A stretch of 64,000 nt of DNA from the NCBI GenBank assembly GCA_965279135.1, contig OZ257133.1:2604001-2668000 (forward strand), read 5' to 3'. Below, in pieces: positions 1-8,792 of this stretch; position 1 is the stretch's first letter; every line of letters begins with the position of its first letter. Both the position numbers and the translations under genes were made by a program. The stretch is from Croceimicrobium sp965279135 (GTDB lineage: Bacteria > Bacteroidota > Bacteroidia > Flavobacteriales > Schleiferiaceae). Under the pieces are notes generated by a model that was not told where the DNA came from, made no database searches, and saw only the letters and a list, made by a program, of their open reading frames with translations.

Positions 1-228
1 CAGCACTTTGGCTTCACTACTTATAAACCGCTGAAACTTGTAATTACTCAGGGAATTACCCAGTATCTCCCGGCCATAATAAAGCTCCTTAGCACTGCTG
101 TTTTGTTCTTCGTTAACCGTTTCGATAGAATAGGATTCCTTGTTCTTCAGAAGCAGAAATTCGCCCAGGAGTCCATAAGCCAGGATGATGGCTAGATAGG
201 GAAGGGATTTTAAAACAAACTTCTTCAT
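1..228 (-). CDS. N-terminal part of a membrane-anchored protein, probable SGNH-type partner of MBOAT (cut by window edge)
   Basis: Only the first 76 codons are in the window; the C-terminus lies beyond base 1. The ATG is at 228 and follows the stop of the upstream MBOAT gene with one base between them, so the two are surely co-transcribed. Residues about 8-27 form one hydrophobic anchor, followed by a polar stretch containing YYGREILGNSLSNYKFQRF. That layout (short N-terminal anchor, then an extracytoplasmic domain) and the place next to an AlgI-type acyltransferase suggest a periplasmic SGNH-hydrolase-like protein that works with the MBOAT in polysaccharide O-acetylation. No catalytic motif is visible in the part present, so the family is inferred from context. 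Confidence 0.55.
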   Translation of the reverse strand, partial: MKKFVLKSLPYLAIILAYGLLGEFLLLKNKESYSIETVNEEQNSSAKELYYGREILGNSLSNYKFQRFISSEAKVL

Positions 229-229
229 C

Positions 230-1648
230 TCAAAACTGAAAGTAATAGAATGGCTCCTTTCCGAAATATCCAAACAAAAGGATACTCAATACCAAGGCAA
301 CATAAATAGCTCTACGCCAAAATGGACTAAAATCCGTCACATGGAAAGGGTGAGATTTATCCTTAAAAATCCACTCAAAAATCAAAATCCCGATGGCTAA
401 AGGAGAAACTTCAAGCAATTTAGGCGCGATGCTATAGTGGAAGTTGTTAAAAATGCCTTGGTAAATCTCATTAACCATATAGATGTCCTCGGATCGGAAA
501 AAGACTCCCACAAAACTGAGAAAGAGGAAATTGGCCAACATGGTAAACTTGGATACCACCTTGTGAGTATTCAGATAACTGAGGCTTTTACGAATCCACT
601 TCACTTTACTCGCCATTATTCTGGGAATGAAGGCGATCCCTTGAATAATACCAAAGATTAGGAAGGTATAATTAGCTCCATGCCAAAGACCAATTACTGC
701 GAACAAGATTATAGTCGCGGTAATGCGCCAAAGGGTGCTATTGCGATTTAATCGTGCTAATCCAATAAAAAGATAATCCCTAAACCAAGTAGTTAAAGAG
801 ATATGCCAGCGGGACCAAAACTCAGGAATGCTTTTAGCAAATAGGGGCGTTTTAAAGTTTCGTATCAACTCATAACCCAGGAGTTTAGCCACTCCCCTGG
901 CAATATCCGTGTAGGCCGAAAAATCGGTATAGAGCTGCACAAAGAAGAGGGCTGTAGCCGCATATAAGGTAATCCCATTGTAGGCAGATACGTTTCCATA
1001 AACCGCGTCCACTTGAATTCCGATGTTATCCGCAATAACCATCTTCTTAAAAAATCCGTAGAGCAGTAGTCGCATACCTTCAACCGCCTGCTGATAGTTG
1101 AATGACTTGGGCTTCTTAAACTGCGGCAGGAAGGTGGTTGCTCTTTCGATCGGTCCAGCTACTAATTGAGGAAAGAAGCTGACGTAATTCAAGAATGCAA
1201 TTAGATTCGTTTCCGGCTTGATCTTACCCTTATATACATCCAGAGAATAGCTTAAAGTTTGGAAAGTGTAAAAACTGATCCCTACCGGAAGAATAATCTG
1301 TAAAGTCACCTCATTCATCTGCCAGCCCAGGGAATCGAATAGATCTTTTGCCGAAGCCAGGAAGAAATTGAAATACTTAAAAAATGCCAATAGTCCCAAG
1401 TTGATAATCAGGCTGAGGGAGATCAAAAGCTTTTTATGCCTTGATCTGGGCATATAATATCCTACGGTATAATCTACCAAAGAGCTGAAGGCAATAAGTA
1501 TAAGGAAACGATAGTCCCACCAGCCATAGAACACATAGCTGAAAACCAACAACACCAAATTGAATGCCTTAAGCGACTTCCTTAATGTCCAGAGAATCTG
1601 GAACGCCAAGGCCAGAAATAGCAGGAATTCAATGGAGTTAAACTTCAT
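230..1648 (-). CDS. MBOAT family O-acyltransferase (AlgI-like), copy 1
   Basis: The 472-residue integral membrane protein has about ten hydrophobic segments and matches the AlgI branch of membrane-bound O-acyltransferases. Visible family marks are FFPQLVAGPIERA, FWSRWHISLTTWFRDYLF and GLWHGANYTF, the last carrying the conserved membrane histidine. AlgI-type proteins move acetyl groups from the cytoplasmic donor across the inner membrane to be attached to an exported polysaccharide. The length is normal for the family. It lies between two membrane-anchored partner genes and is read in the same direction with gaps of one to three bases, so it belongs to the large polysaccharide operon. The polymer that is acetylated cannot be told from sequence. 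Confidence 0.93.
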   Translation of the reverse strand: MKFNSIEFLLFLALAFQILWTLRKSLKAFNLVLLVFSYVFYGWWDYRFLILIAFSSLVDYTVGYYMPRSRHKKLLISLSLIINLGLLAFFKYFNFFLASAKDLFDSLGWQMNEVTLQIILPVGISFYTFQTLSYSLDVYKGKIKPETNLIAFLNYVSFFPQLVAGPIERATTFLPQFKKPKSFNYQQAVEGMRLLLYGFFKKMVIADNIGIQVDAVYGNVSAYNGITLYAATALFFVQLYTDFSAYTDIARGVAKLLGYELIRNFKTPLFAKSIPEFWSRWHISLTTWFRDYLFIGLARLNRNSTLWRITATIILFAVIGLWHGANYTFLIFGIIQGIAFIPRIMASKVKWIRKSLSYLNTHKVVSKFTMLANFLFLSFVGVFFRSEDIYMVNEIYQGIFNNFHYSIAPKLLEVSPLAIGILIFEWIFKDKSHPFHVTDFSPFWRRAIYVALVLSILLFGYFGKEPFYYFQF

Positions 1649-1651
1649 GCC

Positions 1652-2962
1652 TTAGTCGAAGCTAAAATTTCGGTCGTGCAAGTAGATATCAAGCATCTCC
1701 TCGTAACTCAGGCCACGTTCTTCCGCTAACTTTTTCAAATCCTCACGCCAGGTGCGCTTTTCCTTGATCTTATCGGCGAGATAATCATCACCTCTAAACT
1801 CATGCTTAAAGGTCGAATCCTGAATAGTCTGCAATGCCCACTTAGGAAACCTCCAGCCACGGAAATAGACATTGGGCTCATTGGATACAATAAAGAAAGC
1901 ATCGTATTCATCCAGGACTTGATGTAAATCTTTATGACGAATTAGATATGGAAGATTGTCTCTCCGATTTAAGCGAGAATCAGTGGTATGCACAGTCAGA
2001 TTGTAATACCAGAATTCCATCTCATCGAAGCAATCCTGACCCAATCGCAGATTCTCGACCAGATCCCAACCAAAACTGTCACCGATAATCAGGAGTTTTT
2101 TGGGATTATCGGCAGTCTTTGGATCCCATTCAAAATCGGGATAGGCCATGCTATCCGGTTTCAACTCGGTAAAGAGATTCATGGAACTGGCGATATCGTT
2201 ATCATAGTAACGCGGTTCAGTACTGTAATTCATTTTGGTGATGTGCACATTGGGTAAGTCCCAACCTGTTTTGCCCTCGATGAATCGGACCAATGTATCC
2301 GCCACAAAAACGTTTGAAAAATGACTCCAGTGAATACCGTACTTGGGGAATAATAAATCGCCGTATTCCTTTTTCAACTCCTGGAAATAAGGGATGAAGT
2401 CTATGTAGTTGATACCACGCTTATCAAACTCCTGACGGAAATAGTCATAGTTAAGGGAATCCACCTCTTCCTGATAAGGTAAATACTCAGGATAAAAACT
2501 GGCCTTTCCCGTTGCCATACCAAAGACTACAACTTTACCTCGAGCTTCCAGAGAGTCCTGCAATTCTTTGAAAACCCCGCCAAACCTTTCAATCTTTGGT
2601 AATCCTAAAAAGTCTTTCCCAAAATAGGTGTCAATATAAGGCTGCTCAAACAGATAATTGTCCTTGCCTTTAACTACCTCTCCGGTAAAAATATTCCCAA
2701 ATAAACTGTACTCCAATTGATTATGGAGCTTAACAAAAAAGGCAAAGAAGCCAATTTGATCACTCACATAATCTGATAGAGTCTCTTGAAATACCCCCTC
2801 GGTAAAATTCTCCAGATTAAGAGGCTCAAAGGTGCTGGTTAAGCTTTCTCGGCTAATGCCCCCGGATATCCTCAAAGGGGTCACCAATTCGAGCATTGGG
2901 TAAAGTAGAAGGATCAGACCTAGCCTTAATAAGAATCTCTTGGTTTTATTGCTCGACTTCAT
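1652..2962 (-). CDS. Membrane-anchored AlgX/AlgJ-like SGNH domain protein (polysaccharide O-acetylation)
   Basis: About 436 residues starting MKSSNKTKRF; an ATG 48 bases further upstream would overlap the neighbouring gene, so the downstream ATG was chosen. One N-terminal hydrophobic segment is followed by an extracytoplasmic domain with the SGNH block LLIIGDSFGWDLVENL and the motif KYGIHWSHFSN, which resembles the Asp/His-x-His region of AlgX and AlgJ. Proteins of this kind take acetyl groups from an AlgI-type MBOAT and place them on the sugar chain in the periplasm. It sits between two MBOAT genes with four bases or fewer on each side. Assignment to the AlgX-like group rests on motifs and context, not on overall similarity I can measure. 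Confidence 0.82.
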   Translation of the reverse strand: MKSSNKTKRFLLRLGLILLLYPMLELVTPLRISGGISRESLTSTFEPLNLENFTEGVFQETLSDYVSDQIGFFAFFVKLHNQLEYSLFGNIFTGEVVKGKDNYLFEQPYIDTYFGKDFLGLPKIERFGGVFKELQDSLEARGKVVVFGMATGKASFYPEYLPYQEEVDSLNYDYFRQEFDKRGINYIDFIPYFQELKKEYGDLLFPKYGIHWSHFSNVFVADTLVRFIEGKTGWDLPNVHITKMNYSTEPRYYDNDIASSMNLFTELKPDSMAYPDFEWDPKTADNPKKLLIIGDSFGWDLVENLRLGQDCFDEMEFWYYNLTVHTTDSRLNRRDNLPYLIRHKDLHQVLDEYDAFFIVSNEPNVYFRGWRFPKWALQTIQDSTFKHEFRGDDYLADKIKEKRTWREDLKKLAEERGLSYEEMLDIYLHDRNFSFD

Positions 2963-2966
2963 AATC

Positions 2967-4397
2967 CTAGAATCTGAAATAAATAAATGGATTGAAATCC
3001 GAGGTAACAATATAGCTCGTTGACAAGGTAAAGAGCAGCAGGAAACTGAAGAACAGAATCAAATGCTGGCGATTACTGTAATTGGCATAAAAGAAGAAGT
3101 TTTCCAATTTCCGGCCAAAGGGTAATAGGACAATAAAAGAGAACAAGAGACCCAGAATAAGGTAGGTATAAAAGCTACCATCAAAATCGAAAACAGCCAC
3201 AGCTTCTGACTGGCTAACAAACATCTTCTCTAAATAACTTGTAGCTACTGAGAAGTCATCCGCTCTAAAAAAGACCCAGCCAATTAGAACAATGAAATAT
3301 TGATAAACGATGCGGAATAGCAGTGGTATCTTCTTTAATAGCTTGCCAAGGAAAGCCCGCTCCAGCATTAGGAATATCCCATGCCAAGCACCCCAAATCA
3401 CAAAGGTCCAGGCCGCTCCATGCCAGAGACCAGAAAGCAGAAATACAATTACCAGGTTTAGATAATTCATATAGGCGCGCTTCGAGCGGTTTCCGCCCAG
3501 AGGAATGTATAGATAGTCCCGCATAAATGTGCCCAGAGTAATATGCCATTTACGCCAGAAATCGGTAATGCTTTCTGCGGTATAGGGATTCTTGAAGTTT
3601 TCGGGAAAATTGAAGCCCATGATCTTACCCAAGCCAATAGCCATATCCGAATATCCAGAGAAATCAAAATAGATCTGAACCGCATAAGCCACGATACCTA
3701 ACCAGGCGATCGGAGTAGAAAGATCATCTACACTTGAAAATATCAGATCAACCTGAGCCCCTACCTGATTAGCAATTAGTACTTTTTTTGCTAATCCAAT
3801 CACGAAAATGTAGGCCCCCTTCAGCTTATTATCGGTAGTAAAATTGTGCCTTCGATCATTAATATCATCAGCGATGGTATTAAAGCGAATGATCGGTCCG
3901 GCAATGAGCTGCGGAAACAGCAAAATGTAAAGTAGATAATCCTGAACCTTTTCCAGAGACTTATGACGACCCCAATAGACATCTAAAGTATAGGTGATCG
4001 ATTGGAAGGTGAAGAATGAAATACCTATTGGTAAAAGCACCTCAACCCAGGGCATTGCAGAAACGCCTATTCCTTGTAATAAAGCATTTACGTTCTCCAC
4101 AAAGAAATTGGCATACTTAAAGTAGGCCAGCACTCCCAGGTTTATCACCAGTGAGATCCAAAGCAAGGTTTTTTTGTAACTAGGCCTTTCCTCGGACCGC
4201 TCCATACGGCGAACGATATAAAAATTGAAAATCAGAAGGGGGATGAGCAGCCAAAAAAACTTTGGTGCCCCCCAGATGTAAAAAAGTAAGCTTGAAACCA
4301 GTGCAACACCGTTCTTCGCCCTATTGGGCACCAGGTGATAGACCAACAGGAATATCGGCAAGAATACGAGTAGAAAGATGACACTGGTAAATACCAT
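2967..4397 (-). CDS. MBOAT family O-acyltransferase (AlgI-like), copy 2
   Basis: The 476-residue membrane protein carries the same marks as copy 1: LFPQLIAGPIIRFN, FWRKWHITLGTFMRDYLYIPLGGN and GLWHGAAWTF with the conserved histidine. It keeps the IPLGGN segment usual in AlgI, which copy 1 lacks (there the text is IGLARLN), so the two are diverged paralogues and not a recent duplication. Its ATG overlaps the stop of the upstream sulfotransferase-glycosyltransferase gene by one base (TGATG), a sign of translational coupling. Its likely partner is the SGNH protein directly downstream. Two MBOATs in one operon suggest two acylation steps or two sugar positions. Confidence 0.94.
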   Translation of the reverse strand: MVFTSVIFLLVFLPIFLLVYHLVPNRAKNGVALVSSLLFYIWGAPKFFWLLIPLLIFNFYIVRRMERSEERPSYKKTLLWISLVINLGVLAYFKYANFFVENVNALLQGIGVSAMPWVEVLLPIGISFFTFQSITYTLDVYWGRHKSLEKVQDYLLYILLFPQLIAGPIIRFNTIADDINDRRHNFTTDNKLKGAYIFVIGLAKKVLIANQVGAQVDLIFSSVDDLSTPIAWLGIVAYAVQIYFDFSGYSDMAIGLGKIMGFNFPENFKNPYTAESITDFWRKWHITLGTFMRDYLYIPLGGNRSKRAYMNYLNLVIVFLLSGLWHGAAWTFVIWGAWHGIFLMLERAFLGKLLKKIPLLFRIVYQYFIVLIGWVFFRADDFSVATSYLEKMFVSQSEAVAVFDFDGSFYTYLILGLLFSFIVLLPFGRKLENFFFYANYSNRQHLILFFSFLLLFTLSTSYIVTSDFNPFIYFRF

Positions 4398-6499
4398 CAG
4401 GCTTCTTGCATTTGGTTTTTCTTAATCACTTTTTCGAATAGCTCGAGGGTTTCCACCGCAGTTTTCTGCCAGGAGAAATCAAACGAGCGTTCCAGGCCCT
4501 TTTCGGCATATTCCTGCCGCGACTTCTCATCCGTGAGCAATAGCTTCATTTGGTCTTTTATCTGCTCCACATTATCCGGATCAGCTCCTAGACCATAACC
4601 CTCAAAGTTCTCCTTCATGGAACTGTTGTCGCCATAAATCACCGGAGTTTTACAACTCATTGCCTCCAAAGGTGGCAAGCCAAATCCCTCGTAATAAGAC
4701 ACATAACACAGAGCCTGGGCTTCCCGGTATAGATCTGGTAAATCATTCTCGTTGATAAAACCAGTGAAGATGATGCGTTCTTTATGACGCAACTTCATAA
4801 TCTCTTTGGCATCCCAACCCTTTTTTCCACCCACTACCAAATTGCAATTCAACTCAGGAACTTCATCCAGCAATAGCTCGAAAGCCTTGATGGTATTCTC
4901 TAGATTCTTTCTTGGCTCTAATGTCGAAAGGGTAAATAGATAAGGTTCGGGTGGGATATTGTACACCTTGCGAGTGTTGAAGCCGGTTCGGTTGAAATAG
5001 TCCGGAATAAATTTATTGTTATCCGCCGCCTCTAACACCGTATGTAATTTGGCATCATCAAGCTGGTAGTGCTCGATCATATCCGCTTTGGTGCATTCTG
5101 AGATACAAAGGAAGTCGGCCTCCTGATTGATAAAGTATTTAAAACCAGCTTCGGCTTTAGCCACATTACTTTGGGTGTGAAACTCACTAAATAGACGATG
5201 GGTAAGATCGTGTGTTGTAACGAGGTAATTCGCCTTCACATTTTCAAAAGGCTCATAATGCTGTGGAAGTGGCACATTAATCAGATCGTAATCCCCAAAG
5301 CGATCCTTACCCTCCCCAGCAGAGCTTTCCTCATTCCCTTTAAACTTGATCAACTGTCGCAATTTTGCCGAGCGATCTGAGAATTTCAATCCGGCCTTTA
5401 TTAGAATACGCCGATACATATTCTTGATATAATCCTTGATTGGGATTGGAACCAAACTCTTTACGAAGGATATAGAAGAGCGGATGTAATGGAAAAGGTA
5501 TTTCTTAGCAAGCGGCAAACTTGCATTGTTGTTCTCATTTTTTCGGGCATCGAAAAGACCAGCGCCAAATTCCTTTAAAGGATAAATCTTCCCCTTTAAG
5601 AACACGTCAATTTCCCAACGACCTTCCGAATTCTGAGTTACCGGATACAATGCTTTTAGTAACTCTAGTAAATAGCGTTTAACCCCATCATTGCGATGCA
5701 TGAGCAGCTTATTTGCTTCTATCAGAACTTTGTAAGTTCCTCCACTTGGGGCGGTACTTAATCCCAATTGCTGCATGACTTCATAATCAAAATCGGGATT
5801 GAACTGGCGCAGTCCGCCATCACGTGTATAACCCAATCGCTCCATTGTATTGCGATGATAGGTCCAAAACAGGTTTTGCAATTCCTGATCCAGTTCCTCC
5901 TTCCAGCCAAAGGCTTTTCCCTTACGGAAAGACTTTCTTACAATCTCCAGTTCCTCCTCTTCATTTGCTGCATGACGCTTACCACGTCCGTATTTAGGAG
6001 TGCCAAACTTTAAATCTTGAAAAGATGGAAGTTTTGCCGGATCTTGTTCGGGAAGATCGGCTATGGATCGTAAGCGTTCTACTTGATATAATGGATCAGC
6101 AATTAAATCCTCAAATCGGATAAGCAACTTGGTGCGTTTAAGCCATTCCTGAGCATTTACACTCCAACCACTAAAGTAACTGCCCTCTGCAGCTAATGTG
6201 GCCTCAATAAAAATATCTCGAAACGATCTCTCAGAATTATAAATCTCAATTTGCTGATAGACCATGGAAACCAGCGCATCGCGACCATCTCGTACCAAAT
6301 AGACTGATTCTGAGCCCTCCAGATCTTCTGGAATAAGCAACTGAGGGATATGATGCGTTTTTATGAAAGGGAAATCCTTGTAATTTTCCGGTTCTCCCCT
6401 ATTCTCATAAAATGAGCTGGATTCCAAACCATATACTTCAAAAAGTATATTCCTAAAAAAGGTGTTCCCCGATCTGGGAAATGAGCTAATCCAAATCAT
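4397..6499 (-). CDS. Bifunctional sulfotransferase - GT4 glycosyltransferase fusion
   Basis: A single 700-residue reading frame joins two enzymes. Residues 1 to about 230 are a PAPS-dependent sulfotransferase: the start MIWISSFPRSGNTFFRN is the 5'-phosphosulfate-binding loop, and VYLVRDGRDALVS is the 3'-phosphate-binding strand. From about residue 255 (YKVLIEANKLL) to the end is a GT-B fold GT4 glycosyltransferase: LFTLSTLEPRKNL is the nucleotide-sugar loop and YYEGFGLPPLEAM the E-x7-E donor motif. No membrane segment is visible, so both should act in the cytoplasm or at its membrane face. The start overlaps the end of the next upstream gene by four bases (ATGA). A fused protein may couple sugar addition to its sulfation. 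Substrates are unknown. Confidence 0.88.
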   Translation of the reverse strand: MIWISSFPRSGNTFFRNILFEVYGLESSSFYENRGEPENYKDFPFIKTHHIPQLLIPEDLEGSESVYLVRDGRDALVSMVYQQIEIYNSERSFRDIFIEATLAAEGSYFSGWSVNAQEWLKRTKLLIRFEDLIADPLYQVERLRSIADLPEQDPAKLPSFQDLKFGTPKYGRGKRHAANEEEELEIVRKSFRKGKAFGWKEELDQELQNLFWTYHRNTMERLGYTRDGGLRQFNPDFDYEVMQQLGLSTAPSGGTYKVLIEANKLLMHRNDGVKRYLLELLKALYPVTQNSEGRWEIDVFLKGKIYPLKEFGAGLFDARKNENNNASLPLAKKYLFHYIRSSISFVKSLVPIPIKDYIKNMYRRILIKAGLKFSDRSAKLRQLIKFKGNEESSAGEGKDRFGDYDLINVPLPQHYEPFENVKANYLVTTHDLTHRLFSEFHTQSNVAKAEAGFKYFINQEADFLCISECTKADMIEHYQLDDAKLHTVLEAADNNKFIPDYFNRTGFNTRKVYNIPPEPYLFTLSTLEPRKNLENTIKAFELLLDEVPELNCNLVVGGKKGWDAKEIMKLRHKERIIFTGFINENDLPDLYREAQALCYVSYYEGFGLPPLEAMSCKTPVIYGDNSSMKENFEGYGLGADPDNVEQIKDQMKLLLTDEKSRQEYAEKGLERSFDFSWQKTAVETLELFEKVIKKNQMQEA

Positions 6500-7179
6500 A
6501 ATGCAGAGTTCACCTTTCCTTTTAAAGCCAACACTCTTTGGTAGAGCTCCACATCCTGAGCATTGGCTTGCTTAATTTGTTCTATTATCCCCGAATCGAT
6601 ATCGGTATTTTTCTGTCTGGTTTCGTTATGCACCTGATTATCTAAATAAGACCAACCCATAAGTTGCTTGAGTCGAGGAAGTTCCTCTGCAAAATTATCC
6701 TGAATCCCGATAAATTTAAACTGCTCTATAGGGGCTTGATCCAAAAATTTGCTCATCACATTCTGGTTCTCCTCCAAGGCCACAAATTCTTCCAAAGATT
6801 TACCCATTCTCCTAAAGAGGTTTTCATCCGGCTGCTCTGCAATGCGCTGTTCCAGAATACTCTTCAAAAAAAAGTAGTTAGACAAGACTCTTTGCACAGG
6901 TTCTCGGAGCCAGGTAATAAACTGGGTATCGGTGTTGATTTCAAAAAACTCATGTAGACGCTGATAACTGAAATGTCCATGGATTACGGTAAGCTTTCTG
7001 CTAAGCTTGGATCCAGAGAAGTACTCATCATTCAGTTTAATCCTACCTGAATTGAAGATATCTAGTTTAGCGAAGTTCTTGGGATCAATATTGTTAGTGA
7101 GTATTAGCCGGAAAGCCGTACCCGCCGTTTTGGGGATATGCAGAGAAACCAGTTCAATATTGTTCTTAATCTTCTTCAA
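6496..7179 (-). CDS. Sulfotransferase family 2 protein
   Basis: The 227-residue protein begins with SLHIPKTAGTAFRLIL, the PAPS 5'-phosphosulfate loop of the carbohydrate sulfotransferase 2 family, and has TWLREPVQRVLSNYFF, the usual 3'-phosphate-binding region with R-x-P and S-N-Y-F. Family members sulfate sugar hydroxyls from 3'-phosphoadenylylsulfate. It is shorter than animal relatives because it lacks a Golgi anchor, as usual in bacteria. It lies between the ABC exporter genes and the sulfotransferase-GT fusion, overlapping the latter by four bases. Together with the gene at 12335-12991 and the fused domain at 4397-6499 it makes three sulfotransferase domains in one operon. Confidence 0.88.
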   Translation of the reverse strand: MKKIKNNIELVSLHIPKTAGTAFRLILTNNIDPKNFAKLDIFNSGRIKLNDEYFSGSKLSRKLTVIHGHFSYQRLHEFFEINTDTQFITWLREPVQRVLSNYFFLKSILEQRIAEQPDENLFRRMGKSLEEFVALEENQNVMSKFLDQAPIEQFKFIGIQDNFAEELPRLKQLMGWSYLDNQVHNETRQKNTDIDSGIIEQIKQANAQDVELYQRVLALKGKVNSAL

Positions 7180-7188
7180 TGCGATGGC

Positions 7189-7938
7189 CTACTTGTCTTT
7201 TACAGCATACTTAATCGCCTTTGGAATATCGGTGGTCTCCATGATCACCTTTCCCTTTTCCATTATGATTATGCGCGTTGCCAGTTCTAAAAACTGCTCC
7301 ATATTATGTGAGACTAAAAGGACACCCATATCCTTGCGAATCTCTTTTAGGGTTTTGATGCTCTTCTCCCTAAACTTCACATCGCTCACCGCAAGACCTT
7401 CATCAATAATTAGGAGGTCTGGATTAGCAAGCACGGAAATGGCAAAATTGATTCTAGCCCTCATCCCGGCGCTATAGGAACCAAAGGGAGCTTTGGCAAA
7501 GGCCTCTACTTCAGCAAACTCTAATATTTTTGGGAGCTTCTCTTCAATCTCCTTTTTACTCATCCCGAAAAGGGCGCATTTAACACGGATATTCTCTTCT
7601 CCGCTGTAATACCTTTGGAATGCCCGAGTTCGCTCAAAAACTGTTGTAATCTGGCCTCTTACTTTAATTCGACCGTAACTAACCGGATAAGCGCCGATAA
7701 TTGAACGAATTAAAGTGGTTTTACCGGCACCGTTCATCCCTAAAATCCCCACAACCTCGCCTTTGGAGATATTAAGATTGATATCCTGTAAAGCCCAAAA
7801 CTCCTTCTTACGCAGCTTAGGTAATCTCTTTGATGCTGCTAGCTTGAAAATATCCTGCAAACCATAGAACATATTAAGCTTAAGGTCCGTGCAGAACTTC
7901 TTGTAAACATTCTCTATTTCAACTATCGGCTTATCCAT
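7189..7938 (-). CDS. Polysaccharide ABC exporter, ATP-binding protein (Wzt/TagH-like)
   Basis: The 249-residue ATPase has Walker A GMNGAGKTT, signature YSAGMRARI (the degenerate SxGM form typical of polysaccharide exporters) and Walker B LLIIDEGLAVSD. It powers export of lipid-linked polysaccharide or teichoic-acid-like polymers across the inner membrane with the adjacent ABC-2 permease, whose stop is two bases upstream of this ATG. It ends soon after the ATPase core, so it lacks the C-terminal carbohydrate-binding domain that some Wzt proteins use to recognise a modified chain end. Export should therefore not depend on a Wzt-read terminal cap. The specific polymer cannot be named. Confidence 0.92.
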   Translation of the reverse strand: MDKPIVEIENVYKKFCTDLKLNMFYGLQDIFKLAASKRLPKLRKKEFWALQDINLNISKGEVVGILGMNGAGKTTLIRSIIGAYPVSYGRIKVRGQITTVFERTRAFQRYYSGEENIRVKCALFGMSKKEIEEKLPKILEFAEVEAFAKAPFGSYSAGMRARINFAISVLANPDLLIIDEGLAVSDVKFREKSIKTLKEIRKDMGVLLVSHNMEQFLELATRIIIMEKGKVIMETTDIPKAIKYAVKDK

Positions 7939-7940
7939 AA

Positions 7941-8783
7941 TTAGTCGAAAATGCGTTCCACGATTTTGTAAACCGATTTAAAGAAGAAATGAATGACCAG
8001 AATGAAAATCACAAAAGCAAAAGCAGAGGCGATCCAGAATTCTGTCCAGTGTTCAATTGGGCTGCCAACGAGCAGATCCCGGGGCACACCTAAGAGATAG
8101 GTAAGTGGATTTACACTGATGATCTTCTGCAAAAAGGGGCTATTCACACTTTCGGTATACACCACTGGTGTGAAGTACATCAATAGGGTTATACCCTGAC
8201 TGGCAACTAAGAGAATATCATTAAAAACAACCTCAATTAAAGAAATGAATACGCCAAAGGCTATTCCCAGCAATATGAGCGGAATAAGGGCTGGAAAAAA
8301 TAAAAGCGATTGTAAGCTAAAATTCACTCCCAGGATTAAAAGGACTACAATGTTTAAGGTGAAGGGAATTAAAAAGTTAACTATGGTGAGGAGAATCTTC
8401 TCTACCAACTTTGCCTCCATATCAAAAGGCATCTCCATGAGCATACTACCCGATTCGGTTACGGAGGTAGCAATTAATTTAAAGAAGTTGGAAAAGAAAA
8501 TCCAAATCGACATACTCAACAAGAGGTAACCGGTATAGGGAACGCTAGACTCACCAGGATTGTAGATGCCCGTGTAATTCAAGATTAACCAAATAGTAAT
8601 ACTTAGCATGGGTCCAAGAACCAGCCACACGCTACCTAAAAAAGTACGTTTGTATTGATTGGTTAAACTAAGGTTCAGCAATTGACGAATCAGGTGCTTA
8701 TTGCGCCTAACTGACTGTATCCGGTCCTTCCAAAACTGGAAAACATTTGATGAGTACCCATGTCCGGTGTAGCTTTTCATCAT
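7941..8783 (-). CDS. Polysaccharide ABC exporter, ABC-2 permease (Wzm/TagG-like)
   Basis: The 280-residue membrane protein has about six hydrophobic segments after a cytoplasmic N-terminal stretch containing IRQLLNLSLTNQYKRTFLG, the amphipathic interface helix shared by Wzm and TagG. A second ATG one codon downstream could also be the start. It forms the channel through which the lipid-linked glycan leaves the cytoplasm, with the ATPase encoded immediately downstream. The upstream neighbour, nine bases away, is an O-antigen polymerase/ligase-like fusion. Such a ligase could attach an ABC-exported chain to a lipid or protein acceptor, while a Wzy polymerase would normally serve the flippase pathway instead. 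Confidence 0.9.
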   Translation of the reverse strand: MMKSYTGHGYSSNVFQFWKDRIQSVRRNKHLIRQLLNLSLTNQYKRTFLGSVWLVLGPMLSITIWLILNYTGIYNPGESSVPYTGYLLLSMSIWIFFSNFFKLIATSVTESGSMLMEMPFDMEAKLVEKILLTIVNFLIPFTLNIVVLLILGVNFSLQSLLFFPALIPLILLGIAFGVFISLIEVVFNDILLVASQGITLLMYFTPVVYTESVNSPFLQKIISVNPLTYLLGVPRDLLVGSPIEHWTEFWIASAFAFVIFILVIHFFFKSVYKIVERIFD

Positions 8784-8792
8784 TGCATATTC

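Noticed and set aside
865..1083. Small minus-strand frame inside the first MBOAT gene
   Set aside because: It lies fully inside a well-supported gene and encodes no recognisable protein.
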